From: Pseudomonas orientalis
GTDB taxonomy: Bacteria; Pseudomonadota; Gammaproteobacteria; Pseudomonadales; Pseudomonadaceae
Assembly (NCBI RefSeq): GCF_001439815.1
Contig: NZ_JYLM01000006.1
Location: forward strand, 62,001 to 126,000
DNA length: 64,000 nucleotides
Reading direction: 5' to 3'
In this document: in pieces, positions 7,860 to 15,545 of the stretch
How the letters are laid out: the number at the start of each line of letters is the position of its first letter
Numbering within the stretch: the first letter of the stretch is position 1
Program-made: the position numbers and the translations under genes
The notes under the pieces: model-generated
What the model was told of the DNA's origin: nothing
What the model saw: only the letters and a program-made list of their open reading frames with translations
Databases searched by the model: none

Positions 7860-8522
7860 GGTGTTCTCCTTGCGGGCAACGGGAAAAAGTTGCCAGCAGA
7901 ATGCCCTTACGCTGCCTTCGCGGCAACCGCTATGCGCGCGCCGCCCTGTTTAACTGATCATTTTTTAACCATGCCTGGCAGAGCTATATGAATCGTGGCC
8001 TGCAGCCATGTACGCGCAGGTTATCCACAGCTGGGCCCACAGTCTTTGGGGGCAAGTACAAATCGCCCTGAACCACGGTATACAAGGCCTGCAGGAGGTT
8101 TTAGAAAGTTTTTTGCTTGACCTGAACGGAGCGCGTATGCAGGCGATTTATCTCGACGGGATCGGGACGATGGCTACAGGCCAGTCATTCCGGCCTCTAC
8201 GGCGGTCTTTCCAGAGTTTAGTCACAGACTTATCCACAGGCTGTACCGACACATTCCGGTCATATACCTGTGTCTTTAAACAGGTTGACAAAACCCTTGA
8301 TTGATCAGAAAAAAACCATTGATCAAAAAACAGCCATCGCCTTACAGGCCACGTTTTTAAAGGCTTTCAGCGAGGTACTCCCACGTTACCCACAGCCGGT
8401 TCCACAGTGGATGGGGACAAGTCAAAACTGTGACAAAACAGGGATTTGCGGCGGCTATATGTCGCGCTTTGGAGGGTGGCTGGATTTGTTTTCCACAATT
8501 TCGAAAGCCACTCAAAATCAAA
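7860..8522. other. Long intergenic region with a cluster of DnaA-box-like sequences
   Basis: No convincing gene lies in this stretch of about 660 bases. It contains two perfect TTATCCACA 9-mers (8021-8029 and 8230-8238) and two single-mismatch versions, TTACCCACA (8386-8394) and TTTTCCACA (8489-8497), all in the same orientation. There is an A/T-rich stretch around 8285-8340 with repeated TTGATCA/TGATCA words. A 98-codon frame at 8008-8304 runs straight through the boxes and has no ribosome site. The promoter of the SDR gene must lie at the left end. Confidence 0.55.
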
Positions 8523-8611
8523 TGTGGGAGGGGGCTTGCTCCCGATAGCGGCGTGTCAGTTTCAGATGGACTGACTGACAAATCGCTATCGGGGGCAAGC
8601 CCCCTCCCACA
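8523..8611. repeat. REPIN, GGGGGCTTGCCCCC type
   Basis: Inverted arms at 8523-8545 and 8588-8611 lie just beyond the livF stop. The left arm has the variant core GGGGGCTTGCTCCCGAT. Confidence 0.9.
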
Positions 8612-8634
8612 GGGTTTTTGTATCAGGCTTTAGG

Positions 8635-9351
8635 TCAGTGACCGCCCAGATAGGCGTTGCGCACTTCCTCGTTCACCAGCAATTCCTTGCCGGTCCCTGT
8701 CAGGCGAATCTCGCCGTTGACCATCACGTACGCCCGGTCCGACAAGCGCAGGGCGTGGTTGGCGTTCTGCTCCACCAGGAAGATAGTCATCCCGGTGGAC
8801 GCCAGCTCGCGCAGGGTGGAAAAGATCTGCTTCACCACAATCGGTGCCAGGCCCAGGCTCGGTTCATCGAGCAGCAACAGCTTGGGCCGACTCATCAGCG
8901 CGCGGGCGATGGCGAGCATTTGCTGCTCGCCGCCGGACATGGTCATGGCCCGCTGGTTGCGCCGCTCCTTGAGCCGTGGAAACAGCTCGAACATGCGCTG
9001 CATGTCCTCACCGGCAAACTTGTCGCCAATGGGGATGGTGCCCATCAGCAGGTTTTCCTCGACGGTCATGTCGGGGAATACCCGCCGCCCTTCCGGCGAC
9101 TGCGCGATGCCGTTGGAGGCGATGTAATGGGATGACTTGTGGGTAATGTCCACGCCGTTATAGAGAATCTGCCCCGACTCGGCCCGTGGCTGGCCGAAGA
9201 TCGACATCAGCAGCGTGGATTTGCCCGCGCCGTTGGAGCCGATCAGGCTGACGGTTTCGCCTTCGTTGATGTGCAGCGAGACTTTCTTCAGCGCCTGGAT
9301 CGGGCCATAGAACACATCCAGGTCCTTCATTTCGAGGATAGGTCCGCTCAT
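8635..9351 (-). CDS. livF: Branched-chain amino acid ABC transporter, ATP-binding protein LivF
   Basis: This is a 238-residue ABC ATPase with Walker A GSNGAGKST near residue 38, the signature MSGGEQQ, Walker B LLLLDEPSLGLAP and a following H-loop region. The LivF type is recognised by the short length and by SPEGRRVFPDMTVEENL. The start is the ATG at 9351, which overlaps the livG stop by four bases. A much longer frame upstream of it is the antisense or shifted reading of livG. It forms the nucleotide-binding dimer with LivG. Confidence 0.93.
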   Translation of the reverse strand: MSGPILEMKDLDVFYGPIQALKKVSLHINEGETVSLIGSNGAGKSTLLMSIFGQPRAESGQILYNGVDITHKSSHYIASNGIAQSPEGRRVFPDMTVEENLLMGTIPIGDKFAGEDMQRMFELFPRLKERRNQRAMTMSGGEQQMLAIARALMSRPKLLLLDEPSLGLAPIVVKQIFSTLRELASTGMTIFLVEQNANHALRLSDRAYVMVNGEIRLTGTGKELLVNEEVRNAYLGGH

Positions 9352-10223
9352 ACCAGCTCCTCTTCGTCCGCGCCCAGGTAGGCGGCGATTACTTTCGGGT
9401 CGTTGCGGATCGCGTCCGGCCCGCCTTCGGCGATCACGTTGCCGTGGTCGAGCACCACAATGTGGTCGGAAATACTCATTACCATGCCCATGTCGTGTTC
9501 GATCAGCACCACCGTGAGGTCGTGTTCGTCGCGCAGCAGGCGAATCATCGCGCTGAGGGCTTCGGTTTCCTGGGGGTTGAGGCCCGCTGCCGGTTCGTCC
9601 AGGCAGATGATCTGCGGCCGCGTGCACATGGCGCGGGCGATTTCCAGGCGGCGTTGCTGGCCGTAGGAGAGTTCGCCGGCCAGACGGTTGGCACAGTCCA
9701 CCAGGTCGACCACTTCCAGCCAGTAGAACGCGTGGTCGAGCGCATCGCTTTCGGCCTTGCGGTAGCCCTTGGTGTTGAGGATGCCCGCGAGCATGTTGCG
9801 GTTGACCCACATGTGCTGGGCCACCAGCAGGTTTTCCAGCACCGACATTTCCTTGAACAGACGAATGTTCTGGAAGGTCCGCGCCAGGCCCGCGCGATTG
9901 ACCAGGTGGGTGCCGCCGAACATCTTGTAGTACACGCGGCTGAGGAAGCTTTTCGGCGACACGAAGTCGCTGGCCTTGAAGCGCTCGCCCAGCAGTTGAA
10001 TCACGTTGGTCTGCTTGCCGCGCACGTTGAGTTCGATCTTGCCGCCACTGGCCTTGTAGAAGCCGGTGAGGCAGTTGAACACGGTGGTCTTGCCGGCGCC
10101 GTTGGGGCCGATCAGGGCGAAGATCGAGTTGCGTTCAACCTTGAGGCTCACATCACTCAAGGCCTTGATGCCACCGAAGTGCATCATCAGGTGTTCCACG
10201 GACAGCACGACTTCCTTGCTCAT
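9348..10223 (-). CDS. livG: Branched-chain amino acid ABC transporter, ATP-binding protein LivG
   Basis: The 291-residue ABC ATPase has Walker A GPNGAGKTT near residue 38, the LivG-type insertion before GLARTFQNIRLF, signature LSYGQQRR, Walker B IICLDEPAAGLNP and the H-loop in VVLIEHDMGMVM. The last residues EEELV overlap the livF start. It is the second ATPase of the five-gene transporter and is itself overlapped at its start by the livM stop (four bases). Confidence 0.94.
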   Translation of the reverse strand: MSKEVVLSVEHLMMHFGGIKALSDVSLKVERNSIFALIGPNGAGKTTVFNCLTGFYKASGGKIELNVRGKQTNVIQLLGERFKASDFVSPKSFLSRVYYKMFGGTHLVNRAGLARTFQNIRLFKEMSVLENLLVAQHMWVNRNMLAGILNTKGYRKAESDALDHAFYWLEVVDLVDCANRLAGELSYGQQRRLEIARAMCTRPQIICLDEPAAGLNPQETEALSAMIRLLRDEHDLTVVLIEHDMGMVMSISDHIVVLDHGNVIAEGGPDAIRNDPKVIAAYLGADEEELV

Positions 10224-11497
10224 GGCGCCACCCCCTTACGTGGCGTCACACCCGTACGGCTGATGCGAATCAAGCCACGCGGTCTCCAGATCATCATCAC
10301 CACCATCAACACGCCAAACAGCAGCACGCGGTATTCGGAGAAGCTGCGCAGCAGCTCCGGCGCGACGGTCAGCACGAACGCCGCGATGACTACGCCGACC
10401 GTCGAGCCCATGCCGCCCAACACCACGATGGCGAGGATCAGCGCCGACTCGAAGAAGGTAAACGACGACGGGTTGACGAAGCCCTGGTAACTGGCAAAGA
10501 ACACCCCCGCCAAACCTGCGGTAGATGCCCCAATGGTGAATGCCGAGAGTTTGACCAGCACGTGATTCAGGCCCATGGAACGGCAGGCGATTTCATCTTC
10601 GCGCAGGGCTTCCCAGGCGCGACCGACAGGCATGCGCGTCAGGCGGTGCTTGATGTACAGCACGGCCAGCACGACGAGAAACAGCACGATGTAGATGAAC
10701 ATGAACTTGATGTTGGGGTTGTAATCGATGCCGAAGAACTCGTGAAACGGAATGCCGCCATCCTTCGCGCGCTTGCCGAACTCGAGGCCCAGGAAGGTCG
10801 GCGAAGGTACCGGCATCCCGTTGGGGCCACCGGTGAAAGACAGCCAGTTATTGAGTACCAGGCGAATGATTTCACCAAAGCCCAGGGTCACGATAGCCAG
10901 GTAGTCCCCGTGCATTCGCAGCACCGGGAAGCCGAGTATGCACCCCGCCAAAGCCGCCGCGATCGCCGCCAGCGGCAGCACCGTCCAGAAGCCCAGGCCG
11001 AGGTACTGGTAACCCAGTGCCAGGCCGTAGGCGCCGATGGCGTAGAACGCCACGTAACCCAGGTCGAGCAGACCGGCCAGGCCCACCACGATGTTCAGGC
11101 CCAGGCCGAGCAGGACGTAGATCAAGCCGAGGATCACCACGGTCAGCAGGTACTTGTTGGCAAAGATCGGGAACACGATGGCGATCACGATCAGCGCCGG
11201 AATGATCCAGCGCAGCCGCGACTTGTATTCCGGTGGCAGCACATGCACGCCCGAGCCGCTGCTTTCAAAGCCCTGCAGGATCTTCACGCCCCTGGGGGTT
11301 TGCAGGAACAGGCTCAGGGCAAAGCGCCCGGCCATCACAATGGCGACCAGCGTGGCAACGCGCGCAGGTTCCAGGTTGAAGCTGTAGCCGTCGAGCACCA
11401 CGCCGACAATCGGGCCGAACACGACCAGCGAAATCAGCCCGGCGAGAATCGTATCGACCACACTTTTCTTGATATCAATCGATTTGGCAGCAGACAT
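10220..11497 (-). CDS. livM: Branched-chain amino acid ABC transporter permease LivM
   Basis: This is a 425-residue inner-membrane permease with about ten hydrophobic segments. It carries the LivM signature LVVGLAGLLDLGYVAFYAIGA near residue 135 (split here as LVVGLAGLLDLG then YVAFYAIGA) and the cytoplasmic coupling loop GRAWEALREDEIACRSMG near residue 300. The N-terminal extension of about 90 residues before the conserved core is usual for gamma-proteobacterial LivM. It pairs with LivH, whose stop is two bases upstream of its start. Confidence 0.94.
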   Translation of the reverse strand: MSAAKSIDIKKSVVDTILAGLISLVVFGPIVGVVLDGYSFNLEPARVATLVAIVMAGRFALSLFLQTPRGVKILQGFESSGSGVHVLPPEYKSRLRWIIPALIVIAIVFPIFANKYLLTVVILGLIYVLLGLGLNIVVGLAGLLDLGYVAFYAIGAYGLALGYQYLGLGFWTVLPLAAIAAALAGCILGFPVLRMHGDYLAIVTLGFGEIIRLVLNNWLSFTGGPNGMPVPSPTFLGLEFGKRAKDGGIPFHEFFGIDYNPNIKFMFIYIVLFLVVLAVLYIKHRLTRMPVGRAWEALREDEIACRSMGLNHVLVKLSAFTIGASTAGLAGVFFASYQGFVNPSSFTFFESALILAIVVLGGMGSTVGVVIAAFVLTVAPELLRSFSEYRVLLFGVLMVVMMIWRPRGLIRISRTGVTPRKGVAP

Positions 11498-11499
11498 GT

Positions 11500-12414
11500 T
11501 TACACCTTCGCCACAAGCGGGCGACCAAGCAGGCCCTGGGGACGGAAAATCAGAATCACCACCAGCAGGGAGAAACTGAACACGTCTTTGTAGTCAGAGT
11601 TGATCAACCCCGCGAACAACGACTCGGAGATACCGAGGATGATCCCGCCCAGCATCGCCCCAGGCAGGGAGCCGATGCCGCCGAGCACCGCTGCGGTAAA
11701 CGCCTTGATGCCGATAATGAAGCCGGCATAGAAGTCGAAGGTGCCGTAATTGAGGGTGATCAGCACGCCGGCCAGGGCGGCCATGGCGGCGCCGATGACA
11801 AACACGTAGGAAATCACGCGATCGGTGTTGATGCCCAGGATCGAGGCCATCTTGCGGTCTTGCTGGGTGGCCCGGCACATGCGGCCAAGCTTGGTGTATT
11901 TGATGATGTAGGTGAGCAACGCCATGCCGGCGAAGGCCGCCACGAGGATGAACACTTTGGTATAGGTCAGTTGCACGAAGCCGGTGCCGATATCGACGCG
12001 CCAGGCGCCGGCCAGCAACGTCGGGATGCCTTGTTGCTTGGCGCCCTGGGCGATCTGCGCGTAGTTCTGCAGGATCAGGGAGATGCCGATGGCGCTGATC
12101 AGCGGTGCCAGTCGGGTGGAGTTGCGCAGCGGTTTGTAGGCGACACGCTCGATGACCCAGCCGTACACGCCGGTGACGACCACGGTGAAGATCAGGGTGC
12201 CGAGAATGAGCAGCGGGAAGGATTCGATGCCGAAGTAAGCCAGCAGTGCCAGACTGATCGCCGCGAGGTAAGCGGAAATCATATAAACCTCGCCGTGGGC
12301 GAAGTTGATCATGCCAATGATGCCATAGACCATTGTGTAGCCGATGGCGATCAGGCCATAGACCGACCCGAGGGTCAGGCCGTTGACCAGTTGCTGCAGG
12401 AAAATACCATCCAT
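11500..12414 (-). CDS. livH: Branched-chain amino acid ABC transporter permease LivH
   Basis: The 304-residue permease has about eight membrane segments. It has the LivH start pattern LQQLVNGLTLGSVYGLIAIGY (residues 6-26, given in part as LVNGLTLGSVYGL), then GMINFAHGEVYMIS and the coupling loop GRMCRATQQDRKMASILGI. It forms the transmembrane pore with LivM. A REPIN separates it from livK, a common place for messages to be processed so that the binding protein is made in excess. Confidence 0.95.
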   Translation of the reverse strand: MDGIFLQQLVNGLTLGSVYGLIAIGYTMVYGIIGMINFAHGEVYMISAYLAAISLALLAYFGIESFPLLILGTLIFTVVVTGVYGWVIERVAYKPLRNSTRLAPLISAIGISLILQNYAQIAQGAKQQGIPTLLAGAWRVDIGTGFVQLTYTKVFILVAAFAGMALLTYIIKYTKLGRMCRATQQDRKMASILGINTDRVISYVFVIGAAMAALAGVLITLNYGTFDFYAGFIIGIKAFTAAVLGGIGSLPGAMLGGIILGISESLFAGLINSDYKDVFSFSLLVVILIFRPQGLLGRPLVAKV

Positions 12415-12506
12415 AACGCAATCTCACGCGGTGAGCACCTGCACACCACAGGGGTGTGCGGCGCTTCTGGAGGAAAAAACAGATCTCAATCACCACACTG
12501 TTCCAG

Positions 12507-12595
12507 TGTGGGAGGGGGCTTGCCCCCGATGCGGTGTATCAGTCAACAAATGTGCAGCTGACCCACCGCAATCGGGGGCAAGCCCCCTCCCACAT
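12507..12595. repeat. REPIN, GGGGGCTTGCCCCC type, between livK and livH
   Basis: Inverted arms at 12507-12530 and 12571-12595. The spacer (GTATCAGTCAACAAATGTGC and on) is nearly the same as in the REPIN at 15451-15541, so the two share a recent common copy. It sits four bases after the livK stop and could protect the 3' end of the livK message. Confidence 0.92.
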
Positions 12596-12598
12596 GGA

Positions 12599-13735
12599 TT
12601 ACTTCTGTTTTTCCAGCTGGTGGTACTTGCCGTCTTTATCCCACTGGTAAACCACGTAGTCGGAGATTTTCAGGTCGCCCTTGCCGTCCCATTCCTTCTT
12701 GCCCATCACGGTCTGGACCGGGTGAGCCTTGAGCCACTTGGAGGCGTCTTCACCCTTGTTGGACTTGGCACCGTTGAAGGCGGCAGCCAGGGTCTGGACC
12801 GAAGCGTAGGCGTACAGGGTGTAGCCTTCCGGCTCGTAGCCCGCTTTGCGGAACTCGTCCACCACGGCTTTGCTGTCCGGCAGCAGACGCGGGTCGGCGC
12901 CGAAGGTCATGTACACGCCGTCGACGTATTGCTTGCCACCGGCAGTCGCCACGAGTTCGTCGGTCACGATGCCGTCATCGGACATGAATTTCACGTCCTT
13001 GAGACCGGCTTCACGGATCTGGCGAACCAGGGGACCGGCTTCCGGGTGCAGACCGCCGAAGTACACCACGTCAGCGCCGGTGGAGCGGATCTTGGTGACC
13101 AGGGCGCTGAAGTCTTTCTCGCCTCGGGTAAGGCCTTCTTCCAGCACTGGCTTGACGCCACGCTTGGTCAACTGAGCAGCGGTGGCGTCGGCCAGGCCTT
13201 TGCCGTAGGTGTCCTTGTCGTTGATGACCGCGACTTTTTTGCCCTTGAGCACGTCGACGATGTAGTCGCCGGCCACGATGCCTTGCTGGTCGTCACGGCC
13301 GCACATGCGGAACATGCCGCTCAGGCCACGCTCGGTCACTTGTGGGTTGGTGGAGCCCGGGGTGATCGCGATGATGCCCGCTTCGTCATACACCTCGGAC
13401 GCCGGGATGGTGTTGGACGAGCAGAAGTGCCCGACCACGCCGATCACTTTGTCCTGGTCGGCGAGGCGGTTGGCCACGGCCACGGCCTGCTTGGGTTCGC
13501 AGGCGTCGTCGCCGGCCACCAGCACGATTTTCTCGCCATTGATGCCGCCGGCCTTGTTGATCGAGTCGGCCGCCGCTTGGGCACCCTTCATGTACTGCTC
13601 ACCGAACGAGGCGTTGGCGCCGGTCATCGGCCCCGCTACGCCAATCTTCACATCAGCTTGAACAAACGTAGAAACACCCAGCGCCGCTGCCACAGCGAGG
13701 GCCAGAAAACCTTTCTTGTAAAACGTCTGGGACAT
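12599..13735 (-). CDS. livK: Branched-chain amino acid ABC transporter substrate-binding protein
   Basis: This is a 378-residue periplasmic binding protein of the Leu/Ile/Val type I fold. The signal peptide covers residues 1-26 (FLALAVAAALGVSTFVQA) and the mature start DVKIGVAGPMTG is typical. The family stretch GEKIVLVAGDDACEPKQAV contains the first cysteine of the conserved disulfide, paired with that in MFRMCGRDDQQG. The start is the ATG at 13735; an in-frame upstream codon at 13780 is less likely. It is the first gene of the livKHMGF operon. Substrates are usually Leu, Ile, Val and sometimes Ala or Thr, but the neighbouring lysine-pathway genes leave some doubt. Confidence 0.93.
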   Translation of the reverse strand: MSQTFYKKGFLALAVAAALGVSTFVQADVKIGVAGPMTGANASFGEQYMKGAQAAADSINKAGGINGEKIVLVAGDDACEPKQAVAVANRLADQDKVIGVVGHFCSSNTIPASEVYDEAGIIAITPGSTNPQVTERGLSGMFRMCGRDDQQGIVAGDYIVDVLKGKKVAVINDKDTYGKGLADATAAQLTKRGVKPVLEEGLTRGEKDFSALVTKIRSTGADVVYFGGLHPEAGPLVRQIREAGLKDVKFMSDDGIVTDELVATAGGKQYVDGVYMTFGADPRLLPDSKAVVDEFRKAGYEPEGYTLYAYASVQTLAAAFNGAKSNKGEDASKWLKAHPVQTVMGKKEWDGKGDLKISDYVVYQWDKDGKYHQLEKQK

Positions 13736-13893
13736 GAGTGGTGCTCCGATATTTTTGATTTTTGGCACGACAACTTGCATTCAAACCTTTCACCGAAAGC
13801 TCAGAGCAAGCCGCGTGCCATTACTTTTTTATTCTTCAAAAAGACACGGTGTCATTGTTATTGCAGGCGTTCCGCCTCCTCCCGCCAAGACGT

Positions 13894-13932
13894 GCAACCG
13901 TCTAGCCTCGCAAGGTGCAACCAGCAAGCCAA
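13894..13932 (-). promoter_or_regulatory. Two tandem sigma54-like -24/-12 elements upstream of livK
   Basis: On the minus strand TTGGCTTGCTGGTTGCA (13932-13916) and GAGGCTAGACGGTTGCA (about 13909-13893) each keep the GG-N10-GC spacing and the TTGCA half of the sigma54 consensus. They are 23 bases apart and lie 160-200 bases upstream of the livK ATG. A third GGTTGCA word occurs near 13971. They may be promoters or simply a repeated operator word. Confidence 0.4.
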
Positions 13933-14108
13933 AAGAGTACAACCTTGAACGGTGGCACCTGCAACCGAGGGGATAAACCACAGCTCCATCCGCTGTAACC
14001 CCGTGCGTAACGGAACTGCACATTTACAGTGCGCGATTGCTACAACTTGCACCAATACAGATGGGTAGCGGGCTAAGAAAAGCCGGCTACCGAGTGGGGT
14101 TTCGCGGC
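13933..14108. other. Remainder of the intergenic region between livK and amaA
   Basis: I see no gene. The right end probably contains the amaA transcript end: an imperfect inverted repeat AGCGGGCTAAGAAAAGCCGGCT around 14067-14090 (given here as AGCGGGCT ... AGCCGGCT) could be a weak terminator on the minus strand. Confidence 0.35.
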
Positions 14109-15392
14109 TCAGACCACGATCCGCAGGCACTGCCCCGCGTGGTACAGCGAGAAGCCCGCTTCATACAGGCAACTGCGCAGGCCCACCCCCGTCAGTGGTT
14201 GCATCGGCGCAAAGGGAATCGGCAACGCCTGGGGATTGTGGTGACACAAATAGTCGGCAAACGCCTTGCCGACCACGCTGCCGGTGGTCACGCCGCGCCC
14301 GTTGTATCCGGTGACCGCCACCAGCCCGGGCGCCGGCTCGAACAAACGCATCAGGTGATCGGGCGTAAACGCGATACAGCCGGTCCAGGTGTGTTCCCAC
14401 TGCACCGATTTGAGATAGGGGAAGTAGTGCTGCTGCACCCGATCGGCCCACGCCTTGAGGAACCAGGCCGGCTTCTGGTTACCATTGCCCAGGCTACCGA
14501 GCAACAGACGACCATCGGCGTCGCGGCGAATGCTGCTCAGCACCTGGCGCGTGTCCCATGAACCCTGGCCGCCAGGCAGGATGCGCCCGGCAGCGTCATC
14601 GCTGAGCGGCGCCGATGCCACCTGGTAGTAATAACCTGGGAAGAAGTTACGCCGCAGCTCGGTCCATTCGCCTTCGGTATAGGCATTGGAGGCGATCACC
14701 ACCTGGGCGGCCTGCACCGCGCCCTGAGCGGTCTGCACCGACCAGTCCGCGCCCTGGCGTTCAAGCCGGTTAACCGGGGAATGATCGAATAGCTGCCCGC
14801 CCAACCCGACGGCGGCATTCGCCAGACCGCAGGTGTAGGCCATGGGATTCAAGGTGCCGGCGCGTCGATCCAGCAACGCGGCGGCGATTTTCGTGGTGCC
14901 GGTGGCTTGCTCGCAGGCCTGCCCGGTCAGCAACTCGACCGGCGCGCCACGGCGCTTCCATTGTTCCTCACGACTGCGCAGATCCGCCTCGCCGCGGGCG
15001 TTATGCGCCATGTGCAGGGTGCCTTCGCGCCGCAACTGGCAGTCGATGTCATATTTGTCGATCAGACTGAACACCAGGGCCGGCGCTGCGCCCAGCATGC
15101 GGTTGAGCTGGCTGCCCACCGCGGTGCCGAAACCGGCTTCGATCTCGTCCGGCGGGATCCACATACCGGCATTGACCAGCCCGACGTTGCGCCCCGAACC
15201 GCCGTGGCCGGTGCGGTGGGCCTCCAGCACCGCAACGCTTTTACCCTGTTCCAGCAAATGAATGGCGGCTGACAAACCGGTGATGCCGGCGCCGATCACG
15301 CACACATCCACCTTGACCTCGCCTTTGAGCGCGGCACGATCCGGTCGGCCGGGGGTGAGGTGTTCCCATAAACATGTATCGCGTAAAGGCAT
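14109..15392 (-). CDS. amaA: FAD-dependent amine oxidase, probable L-pipecolate oxidase AmaA
   Basis: This is a 427-residue DAO-type flavoprotein. The FAD-binding motif VCVIGAGITGLSAAIHLLEQG is near residues 30-50 (shown in part: GAGITGLSAA), followed by GGSGRNVGLVNAG, and the C-terminal FAD contact is VTGYNGRGVTTG. In Pseudomonas, AmaA oxidises L-pipecolate to piperideine-6-carboxylate, and the next enzyme is AmaB, encoded immediately upstream here. The start is the ATG at 15392 with a CGGAG ribosome site; the open frame extending to 15539 merely reads through a REPIN. Similar enzymes act on other secondary amines such as gamma-glutamylputrescine, so the name rests mainly on the linkage to amaB. 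Confidence 0.78.
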   Translation of the reverse strand: MPLRDTCLWEHLTPGRPDRAALKGEVKVDVCVIGAGITGLSAAIHLLEQGKSVAVLEAHRTGHGGSGRNVGLVNAGMWIPPDEIEAGFGTAVGSQLNRMLGAAPALVFSLIDKYDIDCQLRREGTLHMAHNARGEADLRSREEQWKRRGAPVELLTGQACEQATGTTKIAAALLDRRAGTLNPMAYTCGLANAAVGLGGQLFDHSPVNRLERQGADWSVQTAQGAVQAAQVVIASNAYTEGEWTELRRNFFPGYYYQVASAPLSDDAAGRILPGGQGSWDTRQVLSSIRRDADGRLLLGSLGNGNQKPAWFLKAWADRVQQHYFPYLKSVQWEHTWTGCIAFTPDHLMRLFEPAPGLVAVTGYNGRGVTTGSVVGKAFADYLCHHNPQALPIPFAPMQPLTGVGLRSCLYEAGFSLYHAGQCLRIVV

Positions 15393-15450
15393 TGCCAGAC
15401 TCCGTAGAGGACCTAACAAACAGCTATTTTCAGTTGTGAACCCAATCAAA

Positions 15451-15541
15451 TGTGGGAGGGGGCTTGCCCCCGATAGCAGTGTGTCAGTCAACATATATGC
15501 AGCTGATCCACCGCCATCGGGGGCAAGCCCCTCTCCCACAT
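15451..15541. repeat. REPIN, GGGGGCTTGCCCCC type, between amaB and amaA
   Basis: Inverted arms at 15451-15474 and 15516-15541, with spacer GTGTGTCAGTCAACATATAT and on. It is nearly identical over its whole length to the REPIN at 12507-12595. It lies within the presumed amaB-amaA transcript. Confidence 0.9.
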
Positions 15542-15545
15542 GGAC

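Noticed and set aside
8008..8304. A 98-codon plus-strand frame in the gap upstream of livF
   Set aside because: There is no ribosome site, the frame contains two DnaA-box-like words, and the product shows no recognisable character.
13762..13781. TGGCACG...TTGCA on the plus strand resembling a sigma54 promoter
   Set aside because: The spacing between GG and GC is 11 rather than 10 bases and it points toward the minus-strand amaA gene end, where no plus-strand gene starts.
12383..13948. A 521-codon plus-strand frame opposite livK
   Set aside because: It runs antisense to a clear livK gene and through a REPIN, and its product has the repetitive His/Val/Gly composition of an antisense frame.
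15393..15539. N-terminal extension of the AmaA frame (from 15539)
   Set aside because: The extension simply translates the REPIN (MGEGLAPDGG...); the conserved protein starts at 15392 behind a ribosome site.
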